In this document: piece after piece, positions 12,968 through 20,167 of the stretch
Layout of the letters: every line of letters starts with the position of its first letter
Position numbering within the stretch: the stretch's first letter is position 1
NCBI GenBank assembly: GCA_020428565.1
Contig: JAGQMT010000001.1
Location: 1-30,904 of the forward strand
Direction of reading: 5' to 3'
Origin: Candidatus Saccharimonadota bacterium
GTDB taxonomy: Bacteria; Patescibacteriota; Saccharimonadia; Saccharimonadales; JACDBH01
Length of the DNA stretch: 30,904 bases
Notes under the pieces: model-generated
Databases searched by the model: none
Seen by the model: only the letters and a program-made list of their open reading frames with translations
What the model was told of the DNA's origin: nothing
Position numbers and translations under genes: made by a program

Positions 12968-15541
12968 TCAGGCTGTAAAACTGTCTATTTCGGTGGTTAT
13001 CTGCTCTAGGCGTCGCTCGGCGTCAGTTAATTGTTGTTTAGTTTCGGCCACCAGAGCCTGCGGGGCATTATCAACGTATGATTTATTGCCTAATCGTGCA
13101 CGCAATCTCTCTACAGACAAGACTTCTTCTGTCTGCCTCTGCTCTAATTTGCCCAAATAGCCCTTAGCTACTTCTTCGGTTACAAAAACAGAGGCTACTT
13201 GATTGGTCTTGCTGAGTCTAATGCCAGAAATTTCACCAACAACTGTGGCTGACTCCAAATTAGCTAGTTTCTTGATCTGCTCTAGGTTAGACTCGATCAA
13301 ATCAGATGCCTGATATTGCAGAATCGGCTTACTGATACCTAGGTTCTTAGCTACTGCCCTCACCTCAGATACAATGCACTTAATATCCTCGAACGAGTCA
13401 GCCCTGTCGGCATCACACTTTAACACCTTAGGCCAATGTGCAACCGCCAACATTGAGTCATTCTCCCACTTGAGCGTCTGCCAAATAGTTTCAGTCGTAA
13501 AGGGCATAAACGGATGCGCTAGCTTGAGTATCACCTCTAACCCATATGCAAGTACCGAATAGTTTGGTTCTACCTTATTTGCCTCTAGGTACCAGCCAGC
13601 GAAATCATCCCAAATTGTGTGATAAACAGTTTCATAAGCCTCAGCAAACATGTATCCCTCGATATCGTTAGATACACTCTCGATAGCATGATTTAATCTA
13701 GTAACAATCCAATGATCGGCCAAAGACACGAACTTAGATGACTTACGAGCATGATAGTCGTCACCGATGACACCCTCGATATATCGAGCGATATTCCAGA
13801 CCTTGTTACAAAAATTACGACCAGCGTCCACTTTGCTTGGAGCAAAAGCTGCACTATAACCAGCACTTCGACCAGCTAACATACCCATCCGCAGAGCGTC
13901 TGAACCGTGTGTGGCCAAAATCTCGTTAGGATCAATGACATTACCAAGACTCTTACTCATCTTCTTGCCATCCTCAGCCCGAACCATACCATGCAAATAC
14001 ACATCTCGAAACGGAATCTCACCCGTTACATAGATACCGAGTACAATCATACGAGCCACCCATTGATAAAGAATATCTACACCTGTTTCCATGACAGAAT
14101 TTGGATAATACTTTGAAAAATCATCTCCTTTTGGATAACCAGTCGTGACAAAAGGCCATTGACCACTGGTGAACCAAGTGTCAAACACGTCTGGATCACG
14201 TCGATAAGTCTTGCCATCAACCTGTATAGTTTCTTGATCTACCCTATCGTCAAAAATCCAATCATCAATATCTTCGGTATTCTGAAAAGCTGGTATAGAA
14301 ACGCCCCATACAATTTGACGACTAATATTCCAATCCTTGACATTCTCTAGATAGGTAATCACCTGATCACGCTTGGCCGTGGGATAAAAACGAACCTTGT
14401 CAGCCCTCAGAGCTTCGATTGCCGGCTTTGCCAATGTCTTCATGTCGATAAACCACTGATCGCGCACCAACGGCTGAATAATCGTGCCACATTTATAACA
14501 ATGCCCTACCCTATGACTATGTTCCTCAATCTTCTCTAATAAACCTAGCTCTTCTAGCTCATCCACGATCCGTTTGCGACCTTCGTCTATTGTCAAATCA
14601 TGATACCTAGCGGGTGCTTCTAATCCAAGCAAACCATATTCGGTAATAACCTGTACCAGAGGTAAATCATGACGTCTAGCTACCTCAAAATCATTTGGAT
14701 CATGGGCAGGAGTAATCTTGACGGCGCCAGTCCCAAAACTCGTATCTACCATTTCGTCAGCCACTATAGAAATATGACGTTCGGTGAGTGGCAGAGCTAC
14801 TTGCCTGCCAATCAAATGTTTGAGTGATTCATCATCAGGATGGACAGCCACAGCCACATCACCCAGCATCGTCTCTGGTCTAGTTGTAGCAATAAGCACA
14901 AAATCTTCCGACAAATCATCACCCTCTGATACAAGCGGAAACTTGATAAAGTACATTTTACCCGGCTCATCTTTGTACTCTACCTCTATATCAGCAAAGG
15001 CCGTACCATGAAATGTACAAAAATTAACCAATCTCTCACCCCTGTAAACCAAACCATCGTTCCATAAACGCTTGAATGTTTCATAAGCTGTATTAACCAC
15101 CTTATCATCAAGAGTGAAAGCAAATTTGCTCCAGTCACAACTACTGCCCAGGGTGCGAAAAATATCATAAAACCCTTGTTTGTTATCCTGTACAAAGCTG
15201 TAGATGCCATCGTATAGCTCTTGTCTAGAGTAATCAAATCGACTCTTGCCTTCTTTGGCCAAGTGCTTTTCGTAAACAACCTGCGTCTCGAAACCAGCAT
15301 GATCAGCACCTGGTATCCAAGCCACGTCCCTGTCCTGCAGTCTGTAGTACCTAGCCAGAACGTCCTGTATGCTAAACATCAACGCATGGCCAATATGCAA
15401 GTTCGCATTAGCATTCGGCGGTGGCATAACCATCGAAAATGGCTCACCCTTACCCTTTGCTTCAAACGCCCCGCTCTGCTCCCATAATTGATAAATATCC
15501 TTCTCGTACTGACTTGGTTCATAGTTTTTTGGCAAATTCAT
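12968..15541 (-). CDS. valS: Valyl-tRNA synthetase
   Basis: This class I synthetase of 857 residues charges tRNA-Val. The N-terminus is typical (MNLPKNYEPSQYEKDIYQLWEQ). The HIGH motif is NLHIGHA at residues 47-53, the KMSKS motif reads KKMSKSLGNVIDP, and the CP1 editing domain includes TTRPETMLGDVAVAVHP and GTGAVKITPAHDPND. A zinc-like CYKCG block is present. The C-terminus ends in a short coiled coil (QLTDAERRLEQITTEID), as in bacterial ValRS. It has its own extended -10 promoter 9 nt upstream of the ATG, without a Shine-Dalgarno. Confidence 0.97.
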   Translation of the reverse strand: MNLPKNYEPSQYEKDIYQLWEQSGAFEAKGKGEPFSMVMPPPNANANLHIGHALMFSIQDVLARYYRLQDRDVAWIPGADHAGFETQVVYEKHLAKEGKSRFDYSRQELYDGIYSFVQDNKQGFYDIFRTLGSSCDWSKFAFTLDDKVVNTAYETFKRLWNDGLVYRGERLVNFCTFHGTAFADIEVEYKDEPGKMYFIKFPLVSEGDDLSEDFVLIATTRPETMLGDVAVAVHPDDESLKHLIGRQVALPLTERHISIVADEMVDTSFGTGAVKITPAHDPNDFEVARRHDLPLVQVITEYGLLGLEAPARYHDLTIDEGRKRIVDELEELGLLEKIEEHSHRVGHCYKCGTIIQPLVRDQWFIDMKTLAKPAIEALRADKVRFYPTAKRDQVITYLENVKDWNISRQIVWGVSIPAFQNTEDIDDWIFDDRVDQETIQVDGKTYRRDPDVFDTWFTSGQWPFVTTGYPKGDDFSKYYPNSVMETGVDILYQWVARMIVLGIYVTGEIPFRDVYLHGMVRAEDGKKMSKSLGNVIDPNEILATHGSDALRMGMLAGRSAGYSAAFAPSKVDAGRNFCNKVWNIARYIEGVIGDDYHARKSSKFVSLADHWIVTRLNHAIESVSNDIEGYMFAEAYETVYHTIWDDFAGWYLEANKVEPNYSVLAYGLEVILKLAHPFMPFTTETIWQTLKWENDSMLAVAHWPKVLKCDADRADSFEDIKCIVSEVRAVAKNLGISKPILQYQASDLIESNLEQIKKLANLESATVVGEISGIRLSKTNQVASVFVTEEVAKGYLGKLEQRQTEEVLSVERLRARLGNKSYVDNAPQALVAETKQQLTDAERRLEQITTEIDSFTA

Positions 15542-15550
15542 ATGTCCATA

Positions 15551-15559
15551 ATTATACCA
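15551..15559 (-). promoter_or_regulatory. Extended -10 promoter of valS
   Basis: On the minus strand TGG-TATAAT (hexamer 15556-15551) ends 9 nt before the ATG at 15541. No Shine-Dalgarno is present. Confidence 0.55.
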
Positions 15560-15615
15560 CCTCTGTTATAACTACCAAAGTAAAATCTAGCACACATCAG
15601 TTGCAAATTAATTGA

Positions 15616-15861
15616 TTAACTATCACTTCTCTTTTGACGCAGTACTTCTACCCATATTTCTAGTCTAACACCCGGACAATTGCCGTTCATACAAGCATCA
15701 AATAACGACCCCAACATTAAACGAGTTGATACAGTACTGAGATTATCAGGGTCACTGACCTGCTCGACAAAACAATCCTCTATCACTAAATTCAGTGGCA
15801 TGACGCAACTTTCAGCGTCACTTGTACAGTTTCGATTAACTTCAAAGATATCGTATTCCAT
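15616..15861 (-). CDS. Small Cys-containing hypothetical protein
   Basis: This encodes 81 residues, acidic, with four Cys (CTSDAESC, EDC and DACMNGNC contexts), no membrane segment, and a basic C-terminal end (RQKRSDS). It starts 63 nt downstream of tsaD and ends 75 nt before the valS start on the same strand, so it could be co-transcribed with tsaD. A weak AGGG lies 8 nt upstream. A competing plus-strand frame overlaps it. Function unknown; whether it is real is uncertain. Confidence 0.4.
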   Translation of the reverse strand: MEYDIFEVNRNCTSDAESCVMPLNLVIEDCFVEQVSDPDNLSTVSTRLMLGSLFDACMNGNCPGVRLEIWVEVLRQKRSDS

Positions 15862-15924
15862 ACCAATACCCTAAATCAATAGCTTAAAATCCGCAATCTT
15901 TCATATGAAAGTAATAGCTAATAA

Positions 15925-17001
15925 TTACATGGAGAGGTTTGGCTGGATGGCTAGTTTATAGGGGTCATCAGCTGGACGACCTCTAGTAGCCGTAAAAGCG
16001 GCCAAAGTAGCAATCATCGCACCATTGTCGGTCATAAGCTTGGCGTCCTGATAATGCACCTCTATTGGCAACCTGTCAGCTAACTGACGTCTAAGTTCTG
16101 GACTAGAAGCCACACCGCCGCCAATCACCACCGAAGCAGGTGAGTACTCATCAAAGGCCATTACCGTCTTATCTACGACAGTTTCTATCGCCACACGCTG
16201 AAATACGGCAGATATATCGGCCTTCTGAGCTTCGGAGAGGCTGTCTGGGAGCATTTTGGAGGGAAAGGTGAAGTCTTTACCGCACATCTCCTGAGCATGC
16301 CGTAGAACGGCTGTCTTGAGCCCAGAGAACGAAAAGTCATATTTACCTTCCATACGAGCCTTTGGCAAATTAAATGCAAAAGCATCACCATCTAGGGCTT
16401 TTTTACTAACCGATGGACCACCAGGGTAGGGCAAGCCTGTAATTTTGGCCACTTTGTCAAAAGCTTCACCGACAGCATCATCCTGAGTACGACCTAGCAA
16501 GGTATAATCAAAATGGTCACGCCATAGCACCAGCTGACTATGTCCACCACTGACAATCAACCCAAGCATAGGAAATACCGGCTGAGAATTAGGCAATGTG
16601 TAATCTGCAAGCAGTGGAGTAGACAGGGAATTGATAAAATTCGCATAAATATGACCTTCGACGTGATTGACTCCGTACAGAGGCTTATTTTTATTGATAG
16701 CCAGTGTCCTAGCCGTCATAACACCAACCAACAACGAGCCGCCCAAGCCAGCGCCTTTTGTCACAGCAATAGCCCCTATATCATCCCAATCAACTGACTG
16801 CACAGCTTCGTCGATCACCGGCATAATAGACTCTATGTGGCTCCGAGCAGCAATCTCTGGCACCACTCCCCCAAACTGCGCATGCAAATCCATGCTGCTG
16901 GCCACAACATTAGTAATCAGCCGGCAATTATCCGCACCATCAATCTCCACGACAGAAGCGGCCGTTTCATCGCAACTTGACTCTATCCCAAGTACTTTCA
17001 T
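15925..17001 (-). CDS. tsaD: tRNA N6-threonylcarbamoyladenosine transferase TsaD (Kae1/Qri7 family)
   Basis: TsaD transfers threonylcarbamoyl to A37 of ANN-decoding tRNAs as part of the TsaBDE complex. The product is 358 residues and starts MKVLGIESSCDETAASV, the family N-terminus. The metal ligands HxxxH appear as VNHVEGHIY at about 111-115, with the ASKH nucleotide fold shown by LIVSGGHSQL, GEAFDKVAKI and VVIGGGVASS. The start at 17001 is preferred over an in-frame start at 17022 because a TGG-TATAAT promoter ends 7 nt before it and the homologous N-terminus begins there. It is divergent from murE. Confidence 0.96.
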   Translation of the reverse strand: MKVLGIESSCDETAASVVEIDGADNCRLITNVVASSMDLHAQFGGVVPEIAARSHIESIMPVIDEAVQSVDWDDIGAIAVTKGAGLGGSLLVGVMTARTLAINKNKPLYGVNHVEGHIYANFINSLSTPLLADYTLPNSQPVFPMLGLIVSGGHSQLVLWRDHFDYTLLGRTQDDAVGEAFDKVAKITGLPYPGGPSVSKKALDGDAFAFNLPKARMEGKYDFSFSGLKTAVLRHAQEMCGKDFTFPSKMLPDSLSEAQKADISAVFQRVAIETVVDKTVMAFDEYSPASVVIGGGVASSPELRRQLADRLPIEVHYQDAKLMTDNGAMIATLAAFTATRGRPADDPYKLAIQPNLSM

Positions 17002-17008
17002 CGCTACA

Positions 17009-17017
17009 ATTATACCA
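17009..17017 (-). promoter_or_regulatory. Extended -10 promoter of tsaD
   Basis: On the minus strand TGG-TATAAT (hexamer 17014-17009) ends 7 nt before the tsaD ATG. It is a perfect hexamer with an extended TG and no Shine-Dalgarno. Confidence 0.6.
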
Positions 17018-17058
17018 GACACTTTAGATGACAGATAGGCAAGGGCAGTGGTCTAGCG

Positions 17059-17064
17059 TATAGT
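17059..17064 (+). promoter_or_regulatory. -10 box of the murE-like gene
   Basis: TATAGT ends 7 nt before the ATG at 17072. No convincing -35 or Shine-Dalgarno is seen. Confidence 0.4.
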
Positions 17065-17071
17065 ATGTAGT

Positions 17072-18382
17072 ATGAATCCACGAAAAATCGTCAAAAAACT
17101 CTTTCCCAAGCAAGTGTTCCAAAAGATAGAGCCCTATGGTCACATGGCAGAGGCTATGATCGCCCAAGCAAAGTATCATTTTCCAGCCAAAAACATCAAC
17201 GTAGTAGGTATAACTGGTACAGATGGTAAAACCACCACCTGCAGTCTTGTTGCATCGGTTCTGAGGGCTGGCGGTTATAGAGTTGGTGTGCTTACGACCG
17301 CCTACATTGATTATGGCGATGGGCGAGGAGAGCAAACCAACATCACCAACCTAACCACTGGCAACGCTTTTGCTCTCAACAGAATCATCTCTCAGATGAG
17401 AGCCAACCAAGTCGACTGGATAGTACTAGAAACCTCCAGCCATGCTCTCAATCAACACCGTATATGGGGTATACCTATCACCATTGCTATCATGACTAAT
17501 ATGAGCCAAGAACACTTAGATTATCACGGCACATTTACCAACTACCAACGTGCCAAAGAGATACTATTCAAGATGTGCAATCGCAACAAACACGGCTTAC
17601 AAACAGGTGTTGTCAATGCCGATGATGCCACTGCTGACAGCTTTGCCAAAAGAATCAAAAACTCAATCTCATATGGCATCAACAAGGGTGAGCTACGTGC
17701 CCAGGATCTCATAACCGACCTAAACGGCAACAGATTTAACGTGAAGACCGATAAACTCGACCATGCTTTTAGCACTCATCTTTTGGGTAGATTCAACACC
17801 TACAACGCACTATCCGCCATCGCCACAGGCAAAGTCTTAGGCCTTAGTCCAGAAGTTATACAGAGAGGACTTGATACCGTACAGAGCGTAGAAGGGCGCA
17901 TGATGCCACTAGATGTTGGTCAACCCTACAAAGTACTCATAGACTACGCCGTAACACCGGGGGCTTTAGAAAGCGTTCTTGGCACAATACGCGACATAGC
18001 AGGCAAGGGAAAGGTTCATATAGTCTTTGGGGCTACAGGTGATAGAGACAAGACCAAACGCCCCGCCATGGGAGAGGTTACCTCAAGACTAGCCGATAAA
18101 GTCTACCTTACAGATGACGAAACATACACAGAAGATGCCAGTAGTATCCAAAGCCAAGTATTATCTGGTGCATCAACCAAGAATAAACACAAAATTATCC
18201 AATTTGATGACCGCCAAGATGCCATTGCCAGTGCTATATCCAGCGCCAGAGCAGGGGATATAATCGTAATTTCTGGCATAGGTCATCAAACAACTCGAAA
18301 TATGGGTGGCAAGAAGATCAAATGGAGCGACTTAGAAATCACCAAACAACTCCTTCAAAAATCCCTTGAATCCAAAGCATAA
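17072..18382 (+). CDS. murE: MurE-like Mur ligase (UDP-N-acetylmuramyl-peptide synthetase), short N-terminal domain
   Basis: This 436-residue enzyme has ATP-binding GITGTDGKTTT at about 46-56, ETSSHAL, TNMSQEHLDYHGT with the carbamylated-Lys region YQRAKEILF, and the C-terminal glutamate ligase domain (SVEGRMMPLD, VLIDYAVTPGALE, GATGDRDKTKRP). These are Mur ligase and specifically MurE hallmarks; MurE adds the third amino acid of the peptidoglycan stem peptide. The UDP-MurNAc-binding N-terminal domain is reduced to about 40 residues. The usual DNPR specificity motif is replaced by DDETYTED, so the amino acid added cannot be assigned. Confidence 0.85.
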   Translation: MNPRKIVKKLFPKQVFQKIEPYGHMAEAMIAQAKYHFPAKNINVVGITGTDGKTTTCSLVASVLRAGGYRVGVLTTAYIDYGDGRGEQTNITNLTTGNAFALNRIISQMRANQVDWIVLETSSHALNQHRIWGIPITIAIMTNMSQEHLDYHGTFTNYQRAKEILFKMCNRNKHGLQTGVVNADDATADSFAKRIKNSISYGINKGELRAQDLITDLNGNRFNVKTDKLDHAFSTHLLGRFNTYNALSAIATGKVLGLSPEVIQRGLDTVQSVEGRMMPLDVGQPYKVLIDYAVTPGALESVLGTIRDIAGKGKVHIVFGATGDRDKTKRPAMGEVTSRLADKVYLTDDETYTEDASSIQSQVLSGASTKNKHKIIQFDDRQDAIASAISSARAGDIIVISGIGHQTTRNMGGKKIKWSDLEITKQLLQKSLESKA

Positions 18383-18640
18383 GGTATAAAGTATAATCAA
18401 TAACCTAATTATAAAATATAAATAAGTTAAATAGTTGCAAAAAGAAAATATGCGTTGTTTTATCTACTAGGAAATCTAGGATTAAACAACGCATCTTACG
18501 TCAATATTGGCTGAGACAGATCCAATCAAACATAGATATCTTCGCTGAAGGGGCACCTTTGTGTGCAATACATTGCGGTCGACGCCGTTGGCGACACACA
18601 AAAAAATACACAAAGGTAGCCCTCCCCCCAGCGATCTTGA
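18383..18640 (-). ncRNA. Structured 3' untranslated region of island 4
   Basis: A compound hairpin at 18450-18494 has an 11-bp arm ATGCGTTGTTT/AAACAACGCAT, then ATC/GAT and an inner CTAG/CTAG. A cloverleaf-like element at 18551-18622 has outer GGGC/GCCC and CCTTTGTGT/ACACAAAGG, enclosing GCAAT/ATTGC and CGCC/GGCG hairpins. No ORF is supported. It lies between the convergent murE-like gene and island 4, so one part may act as terminator. Confidence 0.5.
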
Positions 18641-19018
18641 CTACTTACGTCGTGATTGAGCGACGTTCTTGTAACGAGGCTTTTGCTTCGCTACGCCCAC
18701 ACCAGCAGGGTGCGCCTGACGCGAACGCTGACTCTCGCGATACAGAGTGGTCGCGAAATCGCATGCAGCCGCAATAACGTTGTAGCATTTCTCACTATCA
18801 CTCCCGACAGGAAAGCTGAAGTACACCTCCCCACAAACCATGACCTCCACGGTCACGCCAGTGCGTCGCTGACAACGAACAACTGCATCAGGAATGAATT
18901 CCTTCACCCCCAGGACACCTTTGTCCTCGATGGATACGTGCACACGATTGTGAAGGACATAGCCCACAATCGGGATCAGTCGCCCTTGAGCAACGATGTT
19001 TTTGTTAATATCTTGCAT
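18641..19018 (-). CDS. Island 4 small hypothetical protein
   Basis: This 125-residue protein starts MQDINKNIVAQGRLIPIVGYVLHNRVHVSIEDKG. The ATG at 19018 is chosen because AAGGAG lies 4 nt upstream; a longer frame to 19129 runs through promoter-like AT-rich sequence. The middle is beta-rich (GVTVEVMVCGEVYFSFPVG), followed by a helix with Cys (CYNVIAAACDFATTLYRES) and a strongly basic tail (RSRQAHPAGVGVAKQKPRYK then SRRK) that could bind nucleic acid. The coding DNA contains several perfect hairpins, for example 6-bp stems near 18652, 18891 and 18913 and an 8-bp stem near 18945-18972. Family unknown. Confidence 0.65.
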   Translation of the reverse strand: MQDINKNIVAQGRLIPIVGYVLHNRVHVSIEDKGVLGVKEFIPDAVVRCQRRTGVTVEVMVCGEVYFSFPVGSDSEKCYNVIAAACDFATTLYRESQRSRQAHPAGVGVAKQKPRYKNVAQSRRK

Positions 19019-19035
19019 CACTCTCCTTAAGAGTG
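19019..19035 (-). promoter_or_regulatory. Hairpin-embedded Shine-Dalgarno of island 4
   Basis: On the minus strand CACTCT/AGAGTG (19035-19030 with 19024-19019) closes a TAAGG loop directly against the ATG. AAGGAG (19028-19023) is half in the loop and half in the stem, so folding should limit ribosome access. Confidence 0.65.
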
Positions 19036-19114
19036 TTTGTCTGCCAATATGACCATAACATTCAATCATATTTATACTAAAAAAGCAACCTTTATCATCA
19101 AAATATAAATTATA

Positions 19115-19123
19115 TGGTATAAT
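19115..19123 (+). promoter_or_regulatory. Extended -10 promoter of the 201-residue gene
   Basis: TGG-TATAAT (hexamer 19118-19123) ends 9 nt before the ATG at 19133, with no Shine-Dalgarno. Confidence 0.55.
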
Positions 19124-19132
19124 ACACATACA

Positions 19133-19738
19133 ATGTCAAGCTACGAACGATCGAATCCAGAAAATCCAACCGATGCAGAAATTTTCCATGAACTAATGCA
19201 AGAAGCCAAATTTTTAGTCGACGGCGCAGTACATGAATCCGCTAGGCACAAATACGACCAACGAATCCCCGAAGATAACATAAAAGAGACCGTCGTGGAA
19301 TACCTAGGTATTGATAATATGCTAATCTCTGACTTACTGCTACTAGAGACTCTCGTAACTCAACACGGTCGCAAAACAGAAGGCAACGAAGCCATACACG
19401 TCTATGCCGTCCCTCTTCTACACTCTGATGCTGTCAAATCAGAGGTCGTAGATAGATATCACCAAAACAGAGAAGAAGAATTATACAACCAACAAACTTT
19501 CTATATTGAACACATCCTACCTAATAAGATGGGTTCGATATATAGCAGAATAGATTACAATGGGCTTTATCCGTTACAGCCAGTTGGCAATGAAGAATCT
19601 CAACCAGCAAAGGATCCAGACAGCTTCACGGTTGATACGATAATCAACACCCGTCAACAAGCCCCACCAATAGACACCAACTACGCCAGAGAGCTACTAG
19701 ACAAGCTCCGTGATTGGCCAATGACACCCCTCAACTAG
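19133..19738 (+). CDS. Hypothetical protein, 201 residues
   Basis: A soluble acidic protein with no membrane segment. The N-terminal half is helical (DAEIFHELMQEAKFLVDGAVHES, then KETVVEYLGIDNMLISDLLLLETLV). The C-terminal third is Pro-rich and probably partly disordered (QPVGNEESQPAKDPDS), ending in a short helix (NYARELLDKLRDWP). It has a leaderless-type promoter and lies just upstream of groES but outside that operon, since the CIRCE promoter follows its stop. No family is recognised. Confidence 0.7.
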   Translation: MSSYERSNPENPTDAEIFHELMQEAKFLVDGAVHESARHKYDQRIPEDNIKETVVEYLGIDNMLISDLLLLETLVTQHGRKTEGNEAIHVYAVPLLHSDAVKSEVVDRYHQNREEELYNQQTFYIEHILPNKMGSIYSRIDYNGLYPLQPVGNEESQPAKDPDSFTVDTIINTRQQAPPIDTNYARELLDKLRDWPMTPLN

Positions 19739-19754
19739 ATAAATCAAAAAACTC

Positions 19755-19792
19755 TTGACCAAAAATTAGCACTCACGTATCATGAGTGCTGA
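19755..19792 (+). promoter_or_regulatory. Heat-shock promoter with CIRCE operator (HrcA site)
   Basis: The -35 TTGACC (19755-19760) and -10 TATCAT (19778-19783) are 17 bp apart. The inverted repeat TTAGCACTC (19766-19774), 9 bp, GAGTGCTGA (19784-19792) matches the CIRCE consensus with one changed base. It overlaps the -10, so HrcA binding would block initiation. hrcA itself is not in the window. Confidence 0.93.
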
Positions 19793-19793
19793 A

Positions 19794-19825
19794 ACATTGA
19801 TGTTATTTGCGAGAAATATCAATGT
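19794..19825 (+). promoter_or_regulatory. 5' UTR hairpin of groES
   Basis: ACATTGA/TCAATGT (19794-19800 with 19819-19825) encloses TATTT/AAATA (19804-19808 with 19814-19818). It follows the CIRCE site in the leader and leaves the AAAGGAGG Shine-Dalgarno (19836-19843) free. It may stabilise the mRNA. Confidence 0.55.
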
Positions 19826-19852
19826 CCAGACATTAAAAGGAGGATTTATTTT

Positions 19853-20128
19853 ATGAGCGTTCCCATCAACCCACTGCGCGACTATGTAGTATGTGTCCGT
19901 GAAGAGAAGAAAGAGCTAAAAACCAAGAGTGGATTACTAATAGCTCCGACCGTATCTGATGAAGACACCACCCTCAAGGTCGTAGCCGTCGGTAAAGACG
20001 TCAAACAAGTCAAAGAAGGTGATCGAATTATTGCCAAAAGCTACTCACAAACAGATGCCAAACTAGAGTTTGGCGGTGAGCAATATCAGCTTCTCAAAGA
20101 AGAAGACATTTTAGCAACCGTCAAATAG
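19853..20128 (+). CDS. groES: Co-chaperonin GroES (Hsp10)
   Basis: This 91-residue protein caps the GroEL cavity in protein folding. The N-terminus PINPLRDYVVCVREEKKELKTKSGLLIAP contains the mobile loop (residues about 18-30), and VKEGDRIIAKSYS is the conserved second half. The length fits the family. AAAGGAGG lies 9 nt before the ATG. It is the first gene of the CIRCE-controlled operon, with groEL 39 nt downstream. Confidence 0.96.
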   Translation: MSVPINPLRDYVVCVREEKKELKTKSGLLIAPTVSDEDTTLKVVAVGKDVKQVKEGDRIIAKSYSQTDAKLEFGGEQYQLLKEEDILATVK

Positions 20129-20167
20129 CAGACCAATAACCATAATAACCCTACAGAAAGGAATCAA

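Noticed and set aside
2507..18622. Island palindromes as integron attC sites
   Set aside because: The paired GTTRRRY/RYYYAAC core motifs are not present at the stem ends, and no integrase is in the window.
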